Assembly: GCF_020966755.1 (NCBI RefSeq)
Contig: NZ_JAJKFT010000010.1
Coordinates: 558,001 to 622,000 of the forward strand
DNA: 64,000 nt
Direction: 5' to 3'
DNA from: Blastopirellula sediminis
GTDB lineage: Bacteria; Planctomycetota; Planctomycetia; Pirellulales; Pirellulaceae
Shown: piece by piece, positions 54,979 through 62,736 of the stretch
Numbering within the stretch: the stretch's first letter is position 1
How the letters are laid out: every line of letters begins with the position of its first letter
The notes under the pieces: model-generated
Seen by the model: the letters and a program-made list of their open reading frames with translations, nothing else
Told to the model about the DNA's origin: nothing
Databases searched by the model: none
Program-made: the position numbers and the translations under genes

Positions 54979-55578
54979 ATGTCGAACGCTGGCGGCGCCC
55001 TGTTTTTAGATCGCGACGGCACCATTAACGTCGAACGCGAATATCTCTCCGATCCGCAGCAGCTCGAATTGCTGCCGGACGCCGCCGCCGCAATCGCCGC
55101 CGCCAACCAGGCCAAAGTGCCGGTGATCGTCGTCACCAACCAGTCGGGCGTCGCCCGGGGGATGTTTCCCGAGTCGCGAATCGCCCAGGTTCACCGCCGA
55201 TTAGACGAACTGCTTGCCCAGCAGGGCGCCGCCATCGACGCCTATTACTACTGTCCGCACCATCCGAAGTCGGCCAGCGCCGTCTATCGGGTCAATTGCC
55301 AATGTCGCAAGCCGCGAGCCGGGATGCTGTTCGCCGCGGCCGCCGAACTCGGAATCGACCTGCGTGAAAGCGTGGTGATCGGCGACAAAGCGTCCGACCT
55401 TGGTCTCGGTCCCGCCGCCGAGTGCCAAACGATACTGGTCCGCACCGGTTACGGACGCGAAACCGAACAGCAACTTCCGGCGGCGGTTCCGTCGCTGATC
55501 GGGCGTTTTGACACGCTGCTGCCGGCCGTCGAATATTGGCTGCACTCCCGGCTGGAACGTTCGATCTCGGCGGCTTAG
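54979..55578 (+). CDS. GmhB-like HAD phosphatase (heptose bisphosphatase family)
   Basis: A 199-residue HAD enzyme. Motif I FLDRDGTINVEREYL with the nucleophile Asp, motif II VVTNQSGVARGMF, zinc-binding segment CPHHPKSAS with CQCRKP (Cys-His-Cys-Cys), and motif IV VVIGDKASDLG. This matches D,D-heptose-1,7-bisphosphate 7-phosphatase, which acts in LPS-core heptose synthesis; other members are histidinol phosphatases or phosphoglycolate-like enzymes. No other heptose pathway gene is near, so assignment to GmhB proper is tentative. Confidence 0.88.
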   Translation: MSNAGGALFLDRDGTINVEREYLSDPQQLELLPDAAAAIAAANQAKVPVIVVTNQSGVARGMFPESRIAQVHRRLDELLAQQGAAIDAYYYCPHHPKSASAVYRVNCQCRKPRAGMLFAAAAELGIDLRESVVIGDKASDLGLGPAAECQTILVRTGYGRETEQQLPAAVPSLIGRFDTLLPAVEYWLHSRLERSISAA

Positions 55579-55766
55579 CCTTGGCCGAGGTCAATCAAGA
55601 CTACCGCGACATGGCGGAAGCGCAACAGGCCTACCGCATTCGTAACGGCCGAACGGCACTGTTTGCGAACCTTCGCCGATCCTGCATTGCACAAGACGCC
55701 CCCCTTGCGCGTACTTCTTCTAGCTCCACCAGCGTCGGGGCATACCGTGAACGTTGAGATCACGCG
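55579..55766. other. Intergenic stretch after the HAD gene
   Basis: About 190 bases. No convincing gene; the open frame on the plus strand (LAEVNQDYRDMAEAQQAYRI) lacks a start signal. Together with 55839-55939 it makes a gap of about 360 bases around the small frame at 55767-55838. Confidence 0.5.
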
Positions 55767-55838
55767 TCATGCGTCGCCGTTCCATGCAAAACTGACGTCG
55801 AATGTTGCGTAGGATTTGTTTGCAGATGCGTCGGACAT
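55767..55838 (-). CDS. Candidate very short ORF (23 residues)
   Basis: ATG 55838 is preceded by GGAGG at a spacing of seven, the best ribosome-binding site in this region. The frame encodes 23 residues (MSDASANKSYATFDVSFAWN and three more) before TGA. It stands alone on the minus strand. It is either a small peptide gene or the truncated head of a lost gene. Nothing beyond the ribosome-binding site supports it. Confidence 0.35.
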   Translation of the reverse strand: MSDASANKSYATFDVSFAWNGDA

Positions 55839-55939
55839 GGTACGTCCTCCAAACAGAATGAGAGATGAAAACAGATGACGGGAGGCTTTTACCTGCTCGC
55901 GAGCAAATTAGCGAATCAGACGACAACGGCGAATGCCAT

Positions 55940-56650
55940 CTAACCCAAGAACGCCTTGCGACAATTCCCAACATGATCGGCGATCATATGCATCAGTCGC
56001 CGCAGCGAATCATTGTCGCGCAGCTTGCAATCGCATTGATCCAACAGGCCCCGGTCCACTTCCGCAACAAACCGGAAGAAAACATGGCAGGCCAAGACTT
56101 GATCGTCGCCGCTTCGCCAGGACCAGGCCTTGATCTGCTCTTGATGCTCCGGGCACGTTTCCCTCAAAAAAGCGAACTCACGATCCAGCACGCCGGACAA
56201 ATCGCCCGTCACGCGGAGGAACTCGTCGGCGATCCGCCGTTCGGGAGCAATAACGCGCGTCCACTCCGCTCCCAGTTTCTGCGACGTCTTTCGACAAGCC
56301 TCATCGGCCGCATGGACCAGTCGCTTCTCCCACTCGATTCGGTCGGCCGAACTATGGATTTCGGTCCAGTGCCGCTCTGCGTCGCGTTCTAACAGAAACA
56401 TCAGGTCCAAATCACGAATCGAGACGCATTCATCATGGTCAAAATGCTGGATGGCGCTTAGCGCAGTCTTTGCATACAGCACCTCCGAGAACCTCCCTTG
56501 TCCGCAGACATGCAGGTGCTCAAAAACGGCCGGAAAGACCGAGGGCCGAGCAAATCCCATCTCGAACTGCCCGAGATCGTAAGCGTGATCGAATCCATAC
56601 ATCGCCAACTTGCCACTCAACCGCTGCCTGTTTGGGAAGTGAATTCGCAT
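55940..56650 (-). CDS. Hypothetical protein in the accessory strip (about 236 residues)
   Basis: ATG 56650 gives MRIHFPNRQRLSGKLAMYGF; an upstream extension of the frame is arginine-rich and unlikely. Soluble, helix-rich, with His/Asp/Glu-rich stretches (FDHDECVSIRDLDLMFLLER). No family recognised. No ribosome-binding site, so the start is uncertain. Codon use is plainer and GC slightly lower than in the housekeeping genes. Same strand as three following small genes, all with short spacings. Confidence 0.55.
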   Translation of the reverse strand: MRIHFPNRQRLSGKLAMYGFDHAYDLGQFEMGFARPSVFPAVFEHLHVCGQGRFSEVLYAKTALSAIQHFDHDECVSIRDLDLMFLLERDAERHWTEIHSSADRIEWEKRLVHAADEACRKTSQKLGAEWTRVIAPERRIADEFLRVTGDLSGVLDREFAFLRETCPEHQEQIKAWSWRSGDDQVLACHVFFRFVAEVDRGLLDQCDCKLRDNDSLRRLMHMIADHVGNCRKAFLG

Positions 56651-56733
56651 GCGTTTTATTGATGAGAGAAGAAGGGGCCAGGCGTATTTTAGTTGCTCGG
56701 GTGGAACTGACTGCCGGGCGCCATGGCGCCTGG

Positions 56734-57258
56734 CTAGGCGCTTGGCGTCTCCCTGGGGTGCGGCTCTTGTTTGTAGTGGCACGCGCTACTTTTACCCACG
56801 CCGGGATCTTCTCCCACGCGCGTCAACGCCTCCTGAACCGACTTGCCAACATGAACGGCGACCAAGGACAACACATAGTTGTCCAGCAATAGGAGGGAAG
56901 GCTCGATCACGTTGCGCATCATCTGCTCGGTAAGCTCCTGACGCCAGAAGTACACGCTGTTTTTGAATCGCAACTCGCCATTTTCTGGATTGAACGCGAA
57001 ACAGCCTGACGGAATCCGCACGTTGTGCAGCGTGCAGAGATCCTTCATGTTGCCGTAGTACTCTCGGTCCAGCGGAGCGCCTCCCATGATCGCGCGAAAC
57101 AGGAACGCCTCCATGTTCGGATTGATCTCGGCATAGCAGTGAAACGGTATCGAACCAGCCAGGTAGGGAAAAGAAAGCGACCATTCGTCCAGGGGCTGGG
57201 TACGCCACCTTCTTTCCAGCAGATCAAGCAAACAATACATCGCCTCTTCGTGACTCAT
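56734..57258 (-). CDS. YbjN-like domain protein
   Basis: A 174-residue protein starting at ATG 57258 with AGGA eight bases upstream. The middle segment NPNMEAFLFRAIMG, then FAFNPENGELRFKNSVYFWR and MRNVIEPSLLLLDNYVLSLV, has the pattern of YbjN/type III-secretion-chaperone-like domains, though not unmistakably. Soluble. The gene is followed 84 bases later by the previous hypothetical and preceded 113 bases earlier by a TPR gene, all on the minus strand. Confidence 0.55.
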   Translation of the reverse strand: MSHEEAMYCLLDLLERRWRTQPLDEWSLSFPYLAGSIPFHCYAEINPNMEAFLFRAIMGGAPLDREYYGNMKDLCTLHNVRIPSGCFAFNPENGELRFKNSVYFWRQELTEQMMRNVIEPSLLLLDNYVLSLVAVHVGKSVQEALTRVGEDPGVGKSSACHYKQEPHPRETPSA

Positions 57259-57370
57259 CCGCTGTATCCTGAATTTCGCTTGGCGTGATGGCTTGCCGGA
57301 CCGGCGGCAATCACATTGGCTTGAACTCGTCCCGACCGCCGACTCAGCGCGCATCCGCCTGTTGTCGCCC

Positions 57371-57793
57371 CTAGCACTTCATTAGTGCCGTTCGGATTCG
57401 TTCACAAATCTCCTCATTGGGGAGAGCAAGAGATTGTGCCGTCTCATAAGCGTCCTTTGCACCTTGCACATTTCCAGAACTGTACAGGGCATCTCCGAGA
57501 TCGGCAAAGTAATCCGGCTGATTTTCCCACAACTCGGTCGCTTTTCTGAGGCTCAAGATCGCCGCTGAGTTTCTTCCCAGTTGCAAGTTGAGTATTCCAA
57601 TTGCATGAATTGACTCATGGTCCTCCGGCTCCAAGAGAACAATCGACTCAAATCTCGATAAAGCTTCCTCGAACCTCCCGATTGACTCCAACGCTCGCCC
57701 CAATTCGTAGAGCGTATCAGTATTGGTCGGATCGTTCTCAATCGCTTGAGAAAGCTCTAAGATCCGACTCTCAATCTTCTCCTGTTCGGCCAT
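57371..57793 (-). CDS. TPR repeat protein
   Basis: A 140-residue protein with three tetratricopeptide-like repeats: about residues 10-43 (LSQAIENDPTNTDTLYELGR), 44-77 (ALESIGRFEEALSRFE) and 78-125 (SAAILSLRKATELWENQPD; LGDALYSSGNVQGAKDAYE). Small TPR proteins bind partner peptides and occur next to immunity or effector-type genes. The neighbouring small genes are of unknown function, so the partner is not identified. Confidence 0.8.
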   Translation of the reverse strand: MAEQEKIESRILELSQAIENDPTNTDTLYELGRALESIGRFEEALSRFESIVLLEPEDHESIHAIGILNLQLGRNSAAILSLRKATELWENQPDYFADLGDALYSSGNVQGAKDAYETAQSLALPNEEICERIRTALMKC

Positions 57794-57858
57794 CTGTATA
57801 TCTCCCGAATCAGCAGACGGAGGTCAACGGAGCGTTACCTCGCCGCTTCGCCAACTGG

Positions 57859-58281
57859 CTACTCATCATCGGAACTTGGTCGCATCGGCCACCAATCGAG
57901 TGACTCGCAGTCAAAATCTCCGCTTTCAGCGCTATATCCCCTATCGCGAATGTGCTGCACAAACTCGTCAGGAAGCGCAATGTTATGTGCCATGAGCATG
58001 TGGGGCAAATCGGACGACCATAACCAAATTCCATCGCTCCGCCAGGCACGTCCAGCGATGTTTTTTTGGCGACAGTATCGACAGTCGATCCATACCGGTG
58101 AAACGGCGACCGTCTTGCCATTCGCTAGAAACGAAGCGACTAGTTCTCTATCGTCCAGCTCGTAGCCATTGCGTATCGCCTCATTTAGGTCTTGATAGTC
58201 GTCACTCTTGCAATCGACCCAAACCCCAAAATACTTGTGTGGATAGCTCGCATCCCTGCCATCACGTCGTCTAGTATTCAT
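57859..58281 (-). CDS. Hypothetical protein, accessory strip (140 residues)
   Basis: ATG 58281 follows AGGG at a reasonable distance. Soluble. Tryptophan-rich at the C-terminus (IWLWSSDLPHMLM; DWWPMRPSSDDE), with CRYCRQ in the middle, a possible metal-binding pair. No family is recognised. Its size, strand and location beside the TPR and YbjN-like genes resemble small orphan immunity-type genes, but this is inference only. Confidence 0.55.
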   Translation of the reverse strand: MNTRRRDGRDASYPHKYFGVWVDCKSDDYQDLNEAIRNGYELDDRELVASFLANGKTVAVSPVWIDCRYCRQKNIAGRAWRSDGIWLWSSDLPHMLMAHNIALPDEFVQHIRDRGYSAESGDFDCESLDWWPMRPSSDDE

Positions 58282-58646
58282 TACTTCGCCCTAGGGAAGA
58301 GTGGTTTGAAGTCACCCAATTCCTCATGCATCGCGTCCTAGGGGCATTTCCGAATTGTGAAGAAAAGGGGCGGGGGGCTTGTTCGGCGGCGCGGCGCTTT
58401 CGACCAGTATAACCTCGGAGAGCCGCTGGTTTTCAGCCCGTCTATTCCGCGAAAGCGATCAGGAGATTAACGCTCTAGGCGACAGGAACACAACGGATTG
58501 GCACGACTAGAGGAGCACTGACTGCGGCCCGTGCCAACTCGCCGTTCGGGAAAAGAGCACTTTCGCCAACGACCTTGGCGCCCGAAGATAGAAAATCGGC
58601 CGGCGGCAGCCCGACATCCACGAGTAGTTCGAATTGAGATCCGCGA
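58282..58646. other. Intergenic stretch before the channel-like gene
   Basis: About 365 bases. On the minus strand 58475-58620 has an open frame with protein-like composition (FELLVDVGLPPADFLSSG; LVVPIRCVPVA) but no start signal and it runs into the channel gene; perhaps the remnant of a lost gene. Otherwise nothing is seen. Confidence 0.4.
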
Positions 58647-59372
58647 ATGCACCAACCCAATCCGTCCCTTGAGACGCCGTGCACGGAACTTGCTGATGGT
58701 GAGCGGCAGACTTCGGGCCCCACGACCTACCCGGCCGTGATCTTCCTGGTTGCACTTTTGCTGTTGATCAGCCTTTCGCCGATTCTGGAAGAGACGACGC
58801 TGGGGGCGTTGATCGAGTCGCTGGTGCTGACCTTTGTGCTCGTCGCCGCTGTCCCGGCGGTTGGCGGGAGTTGGCGAACCACGCAAATCGCCGGCTTATT
58901 GGCCTTGCCGGCCATCGCCGGTAAATGGTTGCATTTTCTTTCGCCAAGCAGCGTTCCGCCCCATTTGTTTTTAGCGGCGGCAATCATTTTCGCCGTGTTT
59001 ATCGCCGCGCATCACTTGCGATTCATTCTGTGGGCGCCGGAAGTCGACACCCAAGTCTTGTGCGCCGGCGTTTCCACGTTTCTGGTGATCGGGCTCCTCT
59101 GGGCGTTCGGCTATTTGTTATTGGACGCGTTTACTCCCAACGCCTTTACGGTCAGCACCCAAGCGGATCCGAGCGACCGGCTCAATGGATTCGACGCCGT
59201 CTATTTCAGCTTCGGCATGCTCTGCGGCGTCTCGTTCGGAGAAATCACGCCGGCAACCAATGTGGCGCGCATGATGGCGGTGATCGAATCGATGATGTCC
59301 CTGTTCTATTTCGCGATTCTCATTTCCCGCATCGTGGCGCTGCACACCGAACGAGCGAGCGGGCAAAGCTGA
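58647..59372 (+). CDS. Potassium-channel-like membrane protein with altered selectivity filter
   Basis: A 241-residue protein with four to six hydrophobic segments: about 30-48, 58-72, 80-96, 107-125, 138-160 and 208-232. The last two segments bracket FDAVYFSFGMLCGVSFGEIT, which lines up with the pore of two-TM potassium channels (F-S-F-x-T-x-x-x-G-Y-G-D-I-T). The filter should read TVGYG; here it is GVSFG followed by Glu instead of Asp. A conserved inner helix (MMAVIESMMSLFYFAILISR) follows, as in Ion_trans_2 channels. Selectivity for potassium is therefore doubtful. Confidence 0.75.
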   Translation: MHQPNPSLETPCTELADGERQTSGPTTYPAVIFLVALLLLISLSPILEETTLGALIESLVLTFVLVAAVPAVGGSWRTTQIAGLLALPAIAGKWLHFLSPSSVPPHLFLAAAIIFAVFIAAHHLRFILWAPEVDTQVLCAGVSTFLVIGLLWAFGYLLLDAFTPNAFTVSTQADPSDRLNGFDAVYFSFGMLCGVSFGEITPATNVARMMAVIESMMSLFYFAILISRIVALHTERASGQS

Positions 59373-59460
59373 GGTGATTTGCCTGGGATGGGAATGGGAC
59401 GACGTCAAGGAAGGGCGACGTTGTGTTGATGTTTGACCCGAGTAGCCACGCCCCCTTTTC

Positions 59461-59826
59461 TTACTCCGATTGGGTATTCGCCTTTGTTTCGAAACCTACC
59501 AAGAAGACATTGTTGAGGTCCGCACATTCGCAACTTACCGGTTCAACATGCATGACGGTAAACCACTCTTCAGGATCCGGGTGCCCGTGTGCCATCGCGG
59601 TACAGACAAATCGAACGGCTTTACTGGGGTCTTTACCAACTTGAAATAGCTGTCCTTCAACAAATCGATCGAGACCCTGTATATAGCCAATTCGAAGTCC
59701 GATCCGTCCTTTCCTACCAGGGATTGCTAGGAAACTGAAAACCGCCGCCGCAGGTGTTTCACTTGTTGTATTTTCCCCATCGCTCCAAAAATCGTAGAAG
59801 TCATTCGGGGATACTTGATACTTCAT
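59461..59826 (-). CDS. Hypothetical protein, accessory strip (121 residues)
   Basis: ATG 59826 follows GGGGAA at about nine bases; the frame can also be started at GTG 59880. Soluble, beta-rich (VFSFLAIPGRKGRIGLRIGY), with an acidic/aromatic N-terminus (NDFYDFWSDGEN). No family recognised. Same orientation as the next small gene, 80 bases away. Confidence 0.5.
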   Translation of the reverse strand: MKYQVSPNDFYDFWSDGENTTSETPAAAVFSFLAIPGRKGRIGLRIGYIQGLDRFVEGQLFQVGKDPSKAVRFVCTAMAHGHPDPEEWFTVMHVEPVSCECADLNNVFLVGFETKANTQSE

Positions 59827-59906
59827 TTTCGGGTATTCCCCGTCGATTTGGATACGAAAAGGGGTGCGGGCATTTCTCACGCATCTACGTCGTCACGCGT
59901 ACTAGT

Positions 59907-60158
59907 TCACGACTCGTTGGGCGCAGCCTTGTGAGCAACGTTGAATACCACCTGAAAGTGATGATTATCTAACGGACAGACGATTCCAGGGTGAATGCCA
60001 AATTCGTTCGCGGCCTCCCACGTGAATGCCACGATGAGGTCGCTGCCGCACTTTGGGCAGACGGCGATCTCTCCCGACTTCCATCGCTCGCAAATTACGT
60101 TGACGCTCGCATTCGCCCCTAGAGCCGTGAATCTCGTTTTTCCATCGCTTGCACTCAT
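59907..60158 (-). CDS. Small zinc-ribbon-like protein (83 residues)
   Basis: ATG 60158 with TAAGG upstream; an earlier start adds 11 residues. Contains CPKCGSDLIV and, further on, VCPLDNHHF, giving a CxxC plus C-x-H arrangement that could bind zinc. Resembles small ribbon proteins found near immunity-type genes. No further function can be inferred. Confidence 0.5.
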   Translation of the reverse strand: MSASDGKTRFTALGANASVNVICERWKSGEIAVCPKCGSDLIVAFTWEAANEFGIHPGIVCPLDNHHFQVVFNVAHKAAPNES

Positions 60159-60520
60159 TGCCTTAGCCCTCCCAATCTCATCGCCGGCCATTCTATTTCG
60201 CCCGGCGTCCGCTTCCTAATGTTTTGCTGGGCCTCGGTTGCTGAATTTTCTTCGCGACATCAGTTGGAACGCACCCGGCCGCCAACAATTGTCTCTTGAC
60301 AAAGCGCACGGAATCATGGTCGGTTGCGGGGTGGTTTTTGCGCGGGCGAGTTCGCAACCGTGTGTGCGAAGGGCCGGCCGGTTTTCGGTTTTGGCGATTC
60401 GTGCCGGCGGTCGCGGCTGCGCCGTGTCGATTTGGGACGTATCAGGGATGGCGAAATAAAATGTGCGCGGTCCAGTCCAGTCTTTGCGGGTCCTGAGATT
60501 GGGTTCGTCATTCAACTTGC

Positions 60521-60552
60521 GGCCGCATTCCCTTGCTTGCGCTGCGGGCTAG
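60521..60552. repeat. Dispersed gcattcccttgcttgcgctg repeat, single copy
   Basis: Same family as 1655-1794 and 49149-49177, here in inverse orientation (gcggccgcattcccttgctt then gcgctgcgggctagt). Confidence 0.7.
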
Positions 60553-60805
60553 TTTTTTTTGTGCGCGGTCCAGTCCACTCCGTTGCGAAAAAAAATTGGC
60601 GCTGCGGTCCACATGCTGGGCGAACTGGGTAACTGGCGGAGTAGCGAATGGGGCGGGGTTTGATCCGGGAAAGGGTTGGTGAGTGGACGAGACAGCGATT
60701 CGAAAAAAAATGCTGCAGTCCAGTCCACTGTCCGTTTGAGCGCGAACGAATTGAGTGGGTCCAGTTGGAAAAAAATCGACGGCGGTCCGGTCCACTCCCG
60801 GGAAT

Positions 60806-60855
60806 CGAAGACATGCTTCTAGCGCACGAAGACGCGATAAGAACATGGCGCCAGT
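60806..60855. repeat. Solo, degenerate copy of the RAYT-flanking REP
   Basis: cgaagacatgcttctagcgc, then acgaagacgcgataagaaca and tggcgccagt follow, base for base, the right REP at 29788-29842 with about eight changes. No transposase gene is near, so this is a mobilised or decayed element 31 kb from its putative source. Confidence 0.75.
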
Positions 60856-60866
60856 CCGGGGAGCCG

Positions 60867-60951
60867 TAGGGTCCGCTGTGCGGACCAGGGGAAGCGTTCG
60901 TAGGTTGGCCAACTTGGTTGGCGCTTCGGCGGTCCGCATAGCGGACCCTAC
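60867..60951. repeat. 21-base inverted repeat with palindromic arms
   Basis: Arms gtagggtccgctgtgcggac and gtccgcatagcggaccctac (60867-60887; 60931-60951). Each arm is itself a short palindrome (ggtccgc/gcggacc). The arm word recurs at 1826-1847. Confidence 0.75.
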
Positions 60952-61181
60952 GCGGAAATTGCGGTGCAAAAAAAATGCGCAAGGGTCCGGTCCTACTTTT
61001 CAGGGCTGGCGACTCGTTAGGAAAAAACTCGGGTTTTGTTCGTCATTCGAGCTTCGACATTCGTCATTCTTCCAAAATTCCGCGACGGGCCGTAAACGTT
61101 GACCGGCCTTAGAATTCGGTCGATACTGGGGGACTCTTACGCTTGTTTCCTCCCGCCGACGTCTCCGATCTGAGATACCTC

Positions 61182-62636
61182 ATGCACACGTTCCGTCCCC
61201 CCGTTTTCGTTCGCCTTGCCCTGGCGGCATTACTGACGACGCTGACTCTTACCAATTTCGCCGCCGCGGCGGAAAAGAGCCCGCCGAACTTCGTCTTCTT
61301 TTTGGTCGATGATCTGGGCTGGGCTGATCTTGGTTGTTACGGCAGCACTTATCACGAGACGCCGAACATCGACAAGCTGGCCGGCGGCGGGATGAAGTTC
61401 ACCAACGGTTATGCGGCGTGCCCCGTTTGCTCGCCGACGCGGGCCAGCATTATGACCGGCCGCCATCCGGTGCGGGTCGACATCACCGACTGGATCCCGG
61501 GCGCACGCAACAACAAGGGGCGTTTCAAACACATCGACGATCGCGATGACCTGGCGCCGGAAGAAACGACGATCGCCGAGACGCTGCACGAGAACAACTA
61601 TCAAACCTTCTTCGCCGGCAAGTGGCACTTGGGGAACGAAGGGAACTGGCCGACCGAACAAGGGTTCGACATCAACATCGGTGGGCACGACAAAGGTTCG
61701 CCCCCTGGCGGTTACTACTCCCCTTGGAAGAATCCGGTGCTGCAGGCCAAGCATGACGGCGAGTACCTGACCGAACGACTGACCGAAGAGTCGATTCACT
61801 TCCTCGAAACGCACGACAAAGCGAAGCCGTTCCTCCTTTACCTCGCTTACTACAACGTCCACACGCCGATTCAGCCGTACAAGAAACGCGTCGATCACTA
61901 CCAGGAAAAGGCGCAGCAGTTTGCAGGAAAGACGCCGGTTCAGGCCGAAGGGGGCGGCAAGTCGCGGATGCGGCAGGACAATCCCGAATATGCGTCGATG
62001 GTCGCCGCAGTCGACGACAGCGTTGGCGCAATTCTCGACGCACTCGATCGTTTGAGCCTGGCCGATAACACGGTCGTCATCTTCTTCTCCGACAACGGCG
62101 GTCTGTGCACTGTCGGCAACATGGGCCCGACCTGCAACTTGCCGCTCCGCAGCGGCAAAGGTTGGTTGTACGAAGGGGGCGTTCGCGAACCGATGATCAT
62201 CCGGGCGCCCGGCGTCACCAAGCCGGGAAGCGTCTGCGATACGCCGGTCGTCAGCATGGACTTCTTCCCCACCATCCTGTCGCTGGCCGGACTGCCGGCG
62301 ATGCCGCAGTTGCACGTCGACGGCGAAAGCCTCGTGCCGCTGCTGGAAGGAAAAGAGCCGACCGAAGCGCGAACCTTCTATTGGCACTATCCGCACTACC
62401 ACGGCTCGAAATGGACGCCGGGGGCGTCGATTCGCGACGGCGACTGGAAGCTGATCGAGTTCTACGAAGACGACCGGGTCGAACTGTTCAACCTGGCCCA
62501 AGACCCCGGCGAACAGCACGACCTGAGCAAGTCGAACCCAGAGAAAACGGCCGAGCTGCGGCAGAAGCTGAAAGCCTGGCAGACGAAAATGAAGGCGAAA
62601 ATGCCCCAAGAAAATCCCAACTATAAGAAAGGTTAG
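61182..62636 (+). CDS. Secreted type I sulfatase
   Basis: A 484-residue enzyme hydrolysing sulfate esters. ATG 61182; signal peptide about 1-30 ([20 protein letters not shown]). The active-site signature PVCSPTRAS is at about residues 81-89, where Cys83 becomes formylglycine; metal-binding Asp in [16 protein letters not shown], substrate segment [19 protein letters not shown], and FFSDNGGLC. Planctomycetes carry many such genes to degrade sulfated algal polysaccharides; the exact substrate is unknown. A dedicated formylglycine-generating enzyme must act on it, but the SUMF1-fold protein at 49184-50200 lacks the necessary cysteines. Confidence 0.95.
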   Translation: MHTFRPPVFVRLALAALLTTLTLTNFAAAAEKSPPNFVFFLVDDLGWADLGCYGSTYHETPNIDKLAGGGMKFTNGYAACPVCSPTRASIMTGRHPVRVDITDWIPGARNNKGRFKHIDDRDDLAPEETTIAETLHENNYQTFFAGKWHLGNEGNWPTEQGFDINIGGHDKGSPPGGYYSPWKNPVLQAKHDGEYLTERLTEESIHFLETHDKAKPFLLYLAYYNVHTPIQPYKKRVDHYQEKAQQFAGKTPVQAEGGGKSRMRQDNPEYASMVAAVDDSVGAILDALDRLSLADNTVVIFFSDNGGLCTVGNMGPTCNLPLRSGKGWLYEGGVREPMIIRAPGVTKPGSVCDTPVVSMDFFPTILSLAGLPAMPQLHVDGESLVPLLEGKEPTEARTFYWHYPHYHGSKWTPGASIRDGDWKLIEFYEDDRVELFNLAQDPGEQHDLSKSNPEKTAELRQKLKAWQTKMKAKMPQENPNYKKG

Positions 62637-62736
62637 CTGGCTTACACGCCATGTACCTGGGGTGAACTATCTTTTTTTGACGGGGAATCGGGGCGAATTT
62701 ACGCCCCGATCGATGCATTGGGGAAAAGGGCAAACT

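Larger units (their letters stand above)
60454..60997. repeat. Six interspersed copies of an A-tract plus gcggtccagtccact motif
   Basis: Copies at about 60454-60481, 60553-60580, 60588-60613, 60703-60730, 60769-60797 and 60968-60997. The common plan is a run of seven or eight A (or T in one copy), a few bases, then gcgcggtccagtccact with variations such as gcggtccggtccactcc. Spacing is irregular. One copy overlaps the solo REP region. Confidence 0.7.
60159..61181. other. Repeat-rich noncoding block
   Basis: Roughly 1 kb without a gene. It contains six related A-tract/GGTCC motifs (60454-60997), a dispersed ggctagt-type repeat, a solo REP relic of the RAYT family, and a 21-base inverted repeat at 60867-60951. 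Long open frames on either strand are artefacts of these repeats. Confidence 0.7.

Noticed and set aside
58475-58723. Minus-strand frame with protein-like composition overlapping the start of the channel-like gene
   Set aside because: No start codon with a ribosome-binding site and it overlaps the N-terminus of the opposite gene.
60454-60997. CRISPR array
   Set aside because: Repeat copies vary in sequence and spacing is irregular (about 35-170 bases), with no cas genes anywhere in the window.
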